Positions 29,800 through 37,416 of a stretch of 53,984 nucleotides of DNA are shown in pieces. Source of the stretch: Pseudomonadota bacterium. Its GTDB lineage: Bacteria; Pseudomonadota; Gammaproteobacteria; Burkholderiales; Rhodocyclaceae. Position numbers and translations under genes: made by a program. The stretch covers positions 58,518 through 112,501 of the forward strand of contig JAPLQT010000065.1 in assembly GCA_026399515.1 (NCBI GenBank). Direction: 5' to 3'. Below the pieces are notes generated by a model. It made no database searches. It was not told the origin of the DNA and saw nothing but the letters and a program-made list of their open reading frames with translations. Numbering within the stretch: the stretch's first letter is position 1; every line of letters begins with the position of its first letter.

Positions 29800-31077
29800 A
29801 TGAGCGAACCTGAGGCTAAGTCGAAGCACCTCTGGCTGATACGCACCTATTACCGGGTACGGGCATTAGCCTTCGCCGCCTTGTTCGTCGCCATCGGTTT
29901 GCACATGGCTGGACGAGATTACGGTGGCGTCGCATGGGTTCTCCTCATGTTGCAATTCCTGGTCTATCCGCACCTGATTTACTGGCGTGCGCTCAAGTCC
30001 AGTGATCCGCTCAAAGCTGAGTTGTCCAGTTTGGTGCTCGACTCGCTGCTGGTCGGAATCTGGTCTGCTGCCCTTGAGTTTCCCATCTGGATCGCCTTTA
30101 CGCTGTTTATCGGCCCAGCCCTGAATAACGCCATCAACCGTGGCTGGCGGGGCGCCCTATATTCGCTGCTGGCGTTCTCGTCAGGCGCTCTGGCTTGGAT
30201 ACTGGTTGCCGAATTCAGGTATTCGCCGGATACCAACGCGCAGGTAACGACGATCTGTCTGACCGGCTTGTCGGTGTACATTTTGGGCCTCGGCAACATC
30301 GTTCACACCCAGAACCGCAAATTGCGCGAGACGCGGGAAGCGCTGCGCAAGAGCGAAGAGGACTACCGGCTGATCACCGAGAACGCCGGAGACCTGATCG
30401 CCATGCTGGATGCGGAGGGGCGCTGGGTATACACCAGCCCGTCCTATCGACGCCTGCTGCCGGAGGAGGCGTTGGGAGTAGGCGTGAGCGCGCTGCTACA
30501 TGTCCATCGGGAAGATCGGGACATGGTGCGAGCGCAGCTCAATAAATCCGTGGAAACCGGCGAGTCACAGGAGTTTTTGTATCGGCTGATGGCCGGCGAC
30601 GGCGGCGCCAACGAATTCCAGGCGACGGTGAATTCATTTACGCAGGCGGACGAGCGCAAGCTCGTGATCGTATCGATCGACATCACCGAGTTGCGCCAGC
30701 GGGACAAGGCGCTGGCGATCCAGGCGCACGCCTTCGAGAACATGGCGGAAGGGATGATGATCACGGCGGCCGACGGGATGATCTTGTCGGTGAATCGGGC
30801 CTTCACGGCGGTGACTGGATACAGCAAGGAAGACGTGGTCGGAAAATCCGAAAGCGAGTTCCGGATCGCCTTGCAACCGCCGAAATTCTACGAAGACATC
30901 CGCGATGCCCTGGCGAAGCACGGCTACTGGACCGGCATCACCTGGAGCCGGCGCAAGGATAACGAAATTTATCGCGAGCGGCACAGCGTCTCGTCGATCC
31001 GGGATGAAGCCGGACACACGACACACTACATCACGTTTTTCGCCATCGCGGGAGACGACAAGAATGGAGTAAAGTAG
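29800..31077 (+). CDS. MASE2-PAS-PAS membrane sensor without output domain, copy B
   Basis: A 425-residue paralogue of the gene just upstream, with the same layout: MASE2-like membrane domain (about 8-170), coiled-coil linker, and two PAS/PAC modules, ending with THYITFFAIAGDDKNGVK. It begins six codons earlier than copy A, from an ATG. The first PAS pocket region (PEEALGVGVSALLHVHRED) and the membrane part differ clearly from copy A, while the second PAS is almost identical. That suggests different inputs joined to one shared interaction surface. No GGDEF, EAL, kinase or DNA-binding domain follows. aroC starts 54 bases downstream. Confidence 0.85.
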   Translation: MSEPEAKSKHLWLIRTYYRVRALAFAALFVAIGLHMAGRDYGGVAWVLLMLQFLVYPHLIYWRALKSSDPLKAELSSLVLDSLLVGIWSAALEFPIWIAFTLFIGPALNNAINRGWRGALYSLLAFSSGALAWILVAEFRYSPDTNAQVTTICLTGLSVYILGLGNIVHTQNRKLRETREALRKSEEDYRLITENAGDLIAMLDAEGRWVYTSPSYRRLLPEEALGVGVSALLHVHREDRDMVRAQLNKSVETGESQEFLYRLMAGDGGANEFQATVNSFTQADERKLVIVSIDITELRQRDKALAIQAHAFENMAEGMMITAADGMILSVNRAFTAVTGYSKEDVVGKSESEFRIALQPPKFYEDIRDALAKHGYWTGITWSRRKDNEIYRERHSVSSIRDEAGHTTHYITFFAIAGDDKNGVK

Positions 31078-31173
31078 CCCGCGGGGGCTATGGTAAACTC
31101 GGCTGCAAACACGATCCGACAAGGTTCTTTGATGTCCGGCAACACTCTCGGCACACTTTTCTGCGTTACTTCC
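29828..31173 (+). repeat. Tandem duplication, copy B
   Basis: Second member of the 1401-base-period direct repeat. It runs from the start of the second sensor gene into the intact aroC, which identifies it as the copy that kept the original right-hand junction. Confidence 0.88.
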
Positions 31174-32229
31174 TTCGGTGAATCCCATGGTCCGGCCATC
31201 GGCTGCGTGGTCGATGGCTGCCCGCCGGGCCTGGAGTTGAGCGAGGCCGATATCCAGGTGGAACTGGATCGACGCAAGCCGGGCACTTCGCGCCACGTGA
31301 CCCAGCGCCGCGAACCGGACACCGTGGAAATCCTCTCCGGGGTGTTCGAAGGCAGGACCACCGGCACCTCGATCGCCTTGTTGATTCGCAACCAGGACCA
31401 GCGCAGCAAGGACTACTGCAATATCAACCAGACTTTTCGACCCGGCCACGCCGATTACACTTATTGGCAAAAGTACGGGATACGCGACTATCGTGGCGGT
31501 GGCCGTGCCTCGGCGCGCGAGACTGCGGTGCGTGTTGCCGCCGGCGCCATCGCCCGGAAATGGCTGCTCAGCCGTTATGGCATAGTCATTCAAGGATGCA
31601 TGACCCAGCTCGGCGCCATCACTATCCCGATCAAGGACTGGAGCGCCGTATACACCAATCCGTTTTTCGCCGCCGATCCGGGAATGGTTCCGCGGCTCGA
31701 AGAAGCCATGGATGCGTTGCGCAAATCCGGCGACTCGGTCGGCGCCAAGATCACCGTGAAGGCGGAAAACGTTCCGGTGGGGTGGGGCGAGCCGGTCTAT
31801 GACCGGCTTGATGCCGACATTGCCTACGCCATGATGGGCATCAACGCGGTCAAAGGCGTCGAGATCGGCGCCGGATTCGCCTGCATTGCCCAGAACGGCA
31901 GCGAGCATGGCGACGAGCTGACGCCGCAGGGTTTTCTCTCCAACCATGCGGGCGGCGTTCTTGGCGGCATCTCTACCGGCCAGGACATCCTGGTCAACCT
32001 GGCCATCAAGCCGACATCTAGCATCCGTCTGCCGCGTCGTTCGATCGATGTGCAAGGCGAGCCGGTCATCGTCGAGACACATGGTCGCCACGATCCCTGC
32101 GTCGGCATTCGCGCTACCCCTATCGCCGAAGCGATGCTGGCGCTGGTGCTGATCGATCACGCGTTGCGGCACCGGGCGCAGTGTGCCGACGTCGTCTGCA
32201 CGACGCCGAAAATTCCCGGCCATACCTGA
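31132..32229 (+). CDS. aroC: Chorismate synthase
   Basis: The last shikimate-pathway enzyme, which turns EPSP into chorismate using reduced FMN. The 365-residue protein has the signature [14 protein letters not shown] near the start, [17 protein letters not shown], and the [21 protein letters not shown] segment. The frame continues 14 codons upstream, but [20 protein letters not shown] is the family start. Its first 14 codons are duplicated upstream as a remnant. Chorismate feeds the tryptophan and folate enzymes encoded later in this window. Confidence 0.97.
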   Translation: MSGNTLGTLFCVTSFGESHGPAIGCVVDGCPPGLELSEADIQVELDRRKPGTSRHVTQRREPDTVEILSGVFEGRTTGTSIALLIRNQDQRSKDYCNINQTFRPGHADYTYWQKYGIRDYRGGGRASARETAVRVAAGAIARKWLLSRYGIVIQGCMTQLGAITIPIKDWSAVYTNPFFAADPGMVPRLEEAMDALRKSGDSVGAKITVKAENVPVGWGEPVYDRLDADIAYAMMGINAVKGVEIGAGFACIAQNGSEHGDELTPQGFLSNHAGGVLGGISTGQDILVNLAIKPTSSIRLPRRSIDVQGEPVIVETHGRHDPCVGIRATPIAEAMLALVLIDHALRHRAQCADVVCTTPKIPGHT

Positions 32230-32259
32230 TTTTGAAATCAATCAGTGAGGACTCCATCC

Positions 32260-32508
32260 ATGAAGATCGATTCGCACGACTTGCCCGACGAGTTTCCCGA
32301 ATACAAGAACGAGATCCTCAGGCTGAAAACCGACGACCAGCGTTTTGCGCTCCTTTACCACGAGTACCACAAGGTCAATACCGAAGTTCGCAACGTCGAA
32401 GAGCATGATGTTCCGATTTCGGATCTGGCTTTTGAGGAACTCAAGAAACATCGGCTCAAGCTCAAGGACGAGGTTTACGCCATGCTGCTTGAGGCTCGTC
32501 CCGTCTGA
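32260..32508 (+). CDS. DUF465 (YdcH-like) small protein
   Basis: An 82-residue, highly charged, all-helical protein. The core HEYHKVNTEVRNVE and ELKKHRLKLKDEVYAML match the DUF465/YdcH family, which has no agreed function. It starts 30 bases after aroC with a GTGAGG site and may be co-transcribed. It is followed by the 291-base gap before leuC, in which I see only the leuC promoter and no defensible gene. Confidence 0.85.
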   Translation: MKIDSHDLPDEFPEYKNEILRLKTDDQRFALLYHEYHKVNTEVRNVEEHDVPISDLAFEELKKHRLKLKDEVYAMLLEARPV

Positions 32509-32736
32509 AGACGGCGCGGTGCAGGCTGGGCGGATTGCGCGCCTCGCCTGATTCCTCGGCAATTTTCGATTGACCGAGGTGACGTCGATGCGTTGAGAGC
32601 ACTCCTCGACGACCACAGTTCCGCTCGATTCGACGGAGTTCGACACGCGACCGTCGGGATCACACACCGATCCGTCAGAAGAACTGGATATTGGCTCCAG
32701 CCTTGGGTTTGGAGCCCGCGAGCGGCGCAACCGATC

Positions 32737-32765
32737 CTGACAGCAGTGGCCGGCTATGCGATAAT
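32737..32765 (+). promoter_or_regulatory. Promoter of the leuC operon
   Basis: CTGACA (32737-32742) and GATAAT (32760-32765) are exactly 17 bases apart, each one base from consensus, with a TG at 32757-32758 giving an extended -10. The leader to leuC would be about 28 bases, too short for a leader-peptide attenuator. Confidence 0.65.
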
Positions 32766-32799
32766 TCGGTTTTACCGCTTTCTCTTTCGAGCACTCTCC

Positions 32800-34215
32800 A
32801 TGTTGCGCACGCTTTACGATAAATTATGGGATAGCCATGTTGTCCATGCCGAGGAGGATGGCACGGCGCTGCTGTATATCGATCGACATCTGGTGCACGA
32901 AGTGACCAGCCCGCAGGCCTACGAAGGCCTCAAGCTTGCTGGACGCAGGCCGTGGCGCATCGATTCCATGGTTGCGACCGCCGACCACAACACGCCGACC
33001 CAGGGCTGGGAAAAAGGTATCGACGGTATCGCCGATACTGTTGCGCGCTTGCAGATCGAAACGCTGGACGCCAATATCAGGGAATACGGGGCGCTGTCCT
33101 ATTTTCCCTTTCTGGATCCGCGCCAGGGCATCGTCCATGTGATCGGCCCGGAACAAGGCGCAACCCTGCCCGGGATGACCGTCGTCTGCGGCGATTCACA
33201 TACCAGCACCCATGGCGCTTTCGCCTGCCTGGCCCAAGGGATAGGCACTTCCGAGGTCGAGCATGTGATGGCGACCCAGTGCCTGCTGCAAAAGAAATCC
33301 AAGAACATGCGGGTGGTGGTGAACGGCCAGACCGGCAAGGGCGTCTCGGCCAAGGATATCGCCCTGGCCTTGATCGGACGCATCGGCACCGCCGGCGGCA
33401 CCGGCTATGCCATCGAGTTTGCCGGTAGCGCCATCCGGGCCTTGTCCATGGAAGGGCGCATGACCCTCTGCAATATGGCCATCGAAGCCGGCGCGCGCGC
33501 CGGCATGATCGCGGTCGACGACACTACCATCAACTACCTCAAAGGCCGGCCATTCGCCCCGCGCGAAGATCAGTGGGAGCGCGCCGTCGCTTATTGGCGC
33601 ACGCTGACCAGCGATAGCGGGGCGCTCTTCGATGCGAGCATCGAACTCGACGCCGGCCGCATCCAGCCCCAGGTGACCTGGGGTACCTCGCCGGAGATGG
33701 TGTCGGGGATCGAGGGAGCCGTGCCGGCGCCCGAAGACTTCGCGGATCCGGTCAAGCGCGAGGGCGTCGAGCGTGCGCTCCAATACATGGGCCTGACGCC
33801 GCGTACGCCGCTCACCCAGGTGAAAATCGACAAGGTGTTCATCGGCTCATGCACCAATTCGCGTATCGAGGATCTGCGTGCCGCCGCCGGCGTTGCCCGG
33901 GGACGCCGCGTCGCCGACAACGTCAAGCTGGCGTTGGTGGTGCCGGGCTCTGGCCTGGTCAAGCGTCAGGCGGAAGCGGAAGGCCTGGACAAGATTTTTA
34001 TCGCCGCCGGTTTCGAATGGCGCCAGCCGGGCTGTTCGATGTGCCTGGCGATGAACGCCGATCGGCTGGAGCCGGGCGAGCGTTGCGCGTCGACCTCGAA
34101 TCGCAACTTCGAGGGACGCCAGGGCAATGGCGGGCGCACCCATCTGGTGAGTCCGCAAATGGCGGCGGCGGCGGCGATTGCCGGGCATTTTGCGGACGTG
34201 CGGGAGATTTTGTAG
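32800..34215 (+). CDS. leuC: 3-isopropylmalate dehydratase, large subunit
   Basis: The 471-residue iron-sulfur subunit of isopropylmalate isomerase. The [4Fe-4S] cysteines lie in [12 protein letters not shown] and GCSMCLAMN near residues 350-415, and [13 protein letters not shown] is conserved. It works with LeuD, encoded 190 bases on, with a lipoprotein gene between them. The open frame upstream of 32800 is not conserved; [15 protein letters not shown] is the family start. Confidence 0.97.
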   Translation: MLRTLYDKLWDSHVVHAEEDGTALLYIDRHLVHEVTSPQAYEGLKLAGRRPWRIDSMVATADHNTPTQGWEKGIDGIADTVARLQIETLDANIREYGALSYFPFLDPRQGIVHVIGPEQGATLPGMTVVCGDSHTSTHGAFACLAQGIGTSEVEHVMATQCLLQKKSKNMRVVVNGQTGKGVSAKDIALALIGRIGTAGGTGYAIEFAGSAIRALSMEGRMTLCNMAIEAGARAGMIAVDDTTINYLKGRPFAPREDQWERAVAYWRTLTSDSGALFDASIELDAGRIQPQVTWGTSPEMVSGIEGAVPAPEDFADPVKREGVERALQYMGLTPRTPLTQVKIDKVFIGSCTNSRIEDLRAAAGVARGRRVADNVKLALVVPGSGLVKRQAEAEGLDKIFIAAGFEWRQPGCSMCLAMNADRLEPGERCASTSNRNFEGRQGNGGRTHLVSPQMAAAAAIAGHFADVREIL

Positions 34216-34280
34216 TGCGTAGCGGCTTCGGATGAACGCTGAGCCGTCATGGTTTCAAATCAATCTTAAGGATAGCCATC

Positions 34281-34406
34281 ATGCATAAATTGAATTTGCT
34301 GATCATCGCCGCTCTTGCCGCGTTGCTGGTCGGATGCAATACCGTCAAGGGCATAGGCCAGGACCTCGAGAAGGGTGGCGAGGCCATTCAGAAAGCCACC
34401 AAATAA
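34281..34406 (+). CDS. Entericidin-family lipoprotein inside the leu operon
   Basis: A 41-residue entericidin A/B-type lipoprotein. The signal peptide ends in a lipobox LVGC, so Cys19 would be lipidated, and the mature part [20 protein letters not shown] is characteristic. In E. coli, entericidins A and B are an antidote and a bacteriolytic toxin; elsewhere the role is unknown. It has its own AAGGA site and its stop overlaps the leuD start (TAATG), so leuD translation may depend on it. This leuC-entericidin-leuD order recurs in betaproteobacteria, as far as I recall. Confidence 0.93.
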   Translation: MHKLNLLIIAALAALLVGCNTVKGIGQDLEKGGEAIQKATK

Positions 34407-35044
34407 TGCAAAAGTTTAACCGGCTCGAAGGCCTGGTGGCGCCGCTGGATCGCGCCAACGTGGATACCGATGCCATCATTCCCAAACAGTTCCTCAAGTC
34501 GATCAAGCGCAGCGGCTTCGGCCCGAACCTATTCGACGAGTGGCGCTACATGGATCATGGCGAACCGGGAATGGACAACCTCCGGCGGCCTTTGAACCCG
34601 AATTTCGTCTTGAACCAGCCGCGCTATCAGGGGGCTTCCATTCTCCTGACACGCGACAACTTCGGCTGCGGCAGTTCGCGCGAACATGCGCCCTGGGCGC
34701 TGGAGGACTTCGGTATTCATGCCCTGATAGGCACCAGCTTCGCCGACATCTTCTACAACAATTGTTTCAAGAACGGCGTGCTGCCGATACGTTTGCCGAA
34801 AGCACAAGTCGATGAGTTGTTTGCCCAGGCTCAGGCTACGCCGGGGTATCGTCTGGGCATCGATCTGGACACGCAAACGGTGAAGCGACCCGATGGCTTG
34901 GCATTGCGCTTCGAGGTCGATCAATTCCGCAAGTATTGCCTGCTGAACGGTTTCGACGACATCGGCCTGACCCTGCGCCATGCCGACAAGATACGTGAAT
35001 TCGAAACCAAGCGGCGCATCGAGCAGCCGTGGCTGTTTGCCTGA
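34406..35044 (+). CDS. leuD: 3-isopropylmalate dehydratase, small subunit
   Basis: The 212-residue swivelling-domain subunit of isopropylmalate isomerase. It has [23 protein letters not shown] at the start (shown in part) and the [19 protein letters not shown] substrate-binding loop. It starts inside the stop of the entericidin gene (TAATG), so translation is coupled. It ends 16 bases before leuB. Length is normal. Confidence 0.97.
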   Translation: MQKFNRLEGLVAPLDRANVDTDAIIPKQFLKSIKRSGFGPNLFDEWRYMDHGEPGMDNLRRPLNPNFVLNQPRYQGASILLTRDNFGCGSSREHAPWALEDFGIHALIGTSFADIFYNNCFKNGVLPIRLPKAQVDELFAQAQATPGYRLGIDLDTQTVKRPDGLALRFEVDQFRKYCLLNGFDDIGLTLRHADKIREFETKRRIEQPWLFA

Positions 35045-35060
35045 CGGGAGCATGACGGGA

Positions 35061-36125
35061 ATGAAGATATGCATACTTCCGGGCGACGGCATCGGTCCGG
35101 AAATCACCACCCAGGCGGTGCGCGTGCTAAAGGCGCTGGCAGGCGACGGCCTGGATTTCGATACACAGGAAGCGCTGGTCGGCGGTGCCGCTTATCGCTC
35201 ACATGGCCATCCGCTACCGGCCAGTACCCTGGCTTTGGCGCGGGAATCCGATGCGATCCTGTTCGGTGCCGTCGGCGATTTCAGTCTCGACACGTTGCCG
35301 CGCGAACTGCGTCCGGAACAGGCGATCCTGGGGCTGCGCAAGGAACTCAACCTGTTCGCCAACTTTCGCCCGGCGCTGGTGTATCCCGAACTAGTGCAGG
35401 CATCCTCGCTCAAGGCGGAGGTGGTGGCGGGACTGGATATCCTGATCATCCGCGAACTGACGGGCGACATCTATTTCGGCCAGCCGCGCGGCATTCGCGT
35501 CCTGGACAACGGCGAGCGCGAAGGCTTCGACACCATGCGTTACTCCGAGAGCGAGATCAGGCGTGTCGCACATGTCGGGTTTCAGGCGGCGCGCAAGCGG
35601 CAGCATAGGCTTTGTTCGGTGGACAAAGCCAACGTGCTGGATACCATGCAGCTATGGCGGGAGGTCGTCACCGAGGTCGGCAAGGAATATTCGGATGTCG
35701 AGCTATCGCACCTGTACGTGGATAACGCGGCGATGCAATTGCTGAAGAATCCCAAGCAGTTTGATGTCATGGTGACCGGCAACATGTTCGGCGACATTCT
35801 CTCGGACGAGGCGTCGATGCTCACCGGCTCGATCGGCATGCTGCCTTCGGCTTCGCTGAATGAACACGGCTTCGGCCTGTATGAGCCGATCCACGGTTCG
35901 GCGCCGGACATCGCCGGCAAGAACATTGCCAATCCGCTGGCGACGATACTTTCGGCGGCGATGATGTTGCGCTATTCGTTCAACCAGGCCGCGGCCGCGG
36001 AGCGCATCGAGGCGGCGGTCAGGCGAGTGCTGGCGCAAGGGTTTCGCACCGGCGACATTTTTGAGCCGGGCACCCGGAAAGTCGGTACCATCGAGATGGG
36101 CGACGCGGTGCTGGCGGCGCTTTGA
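35061..36125 (+). CDS. leuB: 3-isopropylmalate dehydrogenase
   Basis: A 354-residue NAD-dependent beta-decarboxylating dehydrogenase, third enzyme of leucine synthesis. The [15 protein letters not shown] start, the [14 protein letters not shown] substrate region, the VDKANVLDT catalytic segment and the C-terminal [18 protein letters not shown] site are all seen. An in-frame ATG at 35052 would add MTG; I chose 35061 as closest to the family norm. leuA is not in the window. Confidence 0.96.
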   Translation: MKICILPGDGIGPEITTQAVRVLKALAGDGLDFDTQEALVGGAAYRSHGHPLPASTLALARESDAILFGAVGDFSLDTLPRELRPEQAILGLRKELNLFANFRPALVYPELVQASSLKAEVVAGLDILIIRELTGDIYFGQPRGIRVLDNGEREGFDTMRYSESEIRRVAHVGFQAARKRQHRLCSVDKANVLDTMQLWREVVTEVGKEYSDVELSHLYVDNAAMQLLKNPKQFDVMVTGNMFGDILSDEASMLTGSIGMLPSASLNEHGFGLYEPIHGSAPDIAGKNIANPLATILSAAMMLRYSFNQAAAAERIEAAVRRVLAQGFRTGDIFEPGTRKVGTIEMGDAVLAAL

Positions 36126-36167
36126 TCATTCACGGCTAGGTTCTATATTTCTTAAGAGAGTACGAAC

Positions 36168-37286
36168 ATGAAAAGAGTGGGTCTGGTAGGTTGGCGAGGC
36201 ATGGTCGGTTCGGTCCTGCTGCAGCGCATGCAGGCAGAGAATGATTTCGCGCTGTTCGAGCCGGTTTATTTCACGACTTCCAACGTGGGCGGGAAGGCTC
36301 CCGGCATCGGTTCCAAGAGCGGCGACGCCGCGCCGCTGATGGATGCGAAGAGCATCGATGCGCTGCGCGGGATGGACATCATCATTTCCTGCCAGGGCGG
36401 CGACTACACCACCGAGATATTCCCCAAGTTGCGCGCCATCGGCTGGAACGGTTACTGGATCGACGCCGCATCCACGTTGCGCATGAAGGACGATGCGGTC
36501 ATCATTCTTGATCCGGTGAATCGCCATGTCATCGACAGCGCTTTGGCGAAAGGCGTCAAGAACTATATCGGCGGCAATTGCACGGTATCGCTGATGTTGA
36601 TGGCGCTGGGCGGCTTGTTCAAGGCGGATCTGGTCGAGTGGATGAGCGCGATGACCTATCAGGCAGCCTCCGGCGCCGGCGCGCAGAACATGCGCGAACT
36701 GCTGACGCAGATGGGCGAACTGCATCGTGTCGCCAAGACGCTGCTGGGCGATCCTGCTTCGGCCATCCTGGATATCGATCGCGAAGTGGCGGGCATCATG
36801 CGCAGCGAAAAGTTTCCCACCGAGAATTTCGGCGTTCCGCTGGCCGGATCGTTGATTCCCTGGATCGACAAGGATCTCGGCAACGGAACCAGCCGCGAAG
36901 AATGGAAATGCTCGGCCGAATCCAACAAGATACTCGGTTTGAGCGCAAATCCGATCGCCATGGACAGCATTTGCGTGCGCATCGGCGCCATGCGTTGCCA
37001 TTCCCAGGCACTGACCATCAAGCTCAAGAAAGATGTGCCGCTGGCCGATATCGAAGCCATCCTCGCGGCACACAATGCCTGGGTCAAAGTGGTGCCGAAC
37101 CAGAAGGAAGTGACGATCAAGGAACTGACGCCGACTGCGGTCACCGGCAAGCTGACGGTCCCCGTCGGACGTTTGCGCAAGCTGGCGATGGGGCCGGAGT
37201 ATCTGTCGGCGTTTACGGTCGGCGACCAGTTGTTGTGGGGCGCAGCGGAGCCGCTGCGACGCATGCTGCGCATCCTGCTCGACTAG
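36168..37286 (+). CDS. asd: Aspartate-semialdehyde dehydrogenase
   Basis: A 372-residue enzyme that reduces aspartyl phosphate to the semialdehyde, the branch point to lysine, methionine, threonine and diaminopimelate. The N-terminal [18 protein letters not shown] binds NADP, and the catalytic cysteine is in [10 protein letters not shown]. It is of the Gram-negative type with the long C-terminal part. It follows leuB by 42 bases and precedes fimV, the usual order in betaproteobacteria and pseudomonads. Confidence 0.97.
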   Translation: MKRVGLVGWRGMVGSVLLQRMQAENDFALFEPVYFTTSNVGGKAPGIGSKSGDAAPLMDAKSIDALRGMDIIISCQGGDYTTEIFPKLRAIGWNGYWIDAASTLRMKDDAVIILDPVNRHVIDSALAKGVKNYIGGNCTVSLMLMALGGLFKADLVEWMSAMTYQAASGAGAQNMRELLTQMGELHRVAKTLLGDPASAILDIDREVAGIMRSEKFPTENFGVPLAGSLIPWIDKDLGNGTSREEWKCSAESNKILGLSANPIAMDSICVRIGAMRCHSQALTIKLKKDVPLADIEAILAAHNAWVKVVPNQKEVTIKELTPTAVTGKLTVPVGRLRKLAMGPEYLSAFTVGDQLLWGAAEPLRRMLRILLD

Positions 37287-37416
37287 TGCCCGCAGTTGTT
37301 TCTAGGGTACTGACCAGGATCGGTGTTGGCGGATGTGAGGGGACGGTTTAGCTTGCATAGCTAACTGCATGATGTTATGTTGTTTGTTGAAAAACCATCC
37401 CGGACAGGGAGGCACA

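Noticed and set aside
30634-32241. A 535-codon open frame on the minus strand across the second sensor gene and aroC
   Set aside because: It is antisense to two recognised genes, matches no family I know and has a composition expected of a GC-rich shadow frame.
32509-32799. Open frames on both strands in the 291-base gap before leuC
   Set aside because: None has a recognisable motif, ribosome site or family-like composition; only the leuC promoter is defensible.
36126-37073. A 315-codon minus-strand frame opposite asd
   Set aside because: Shadow of asd; it merely abuts leuB by chance.
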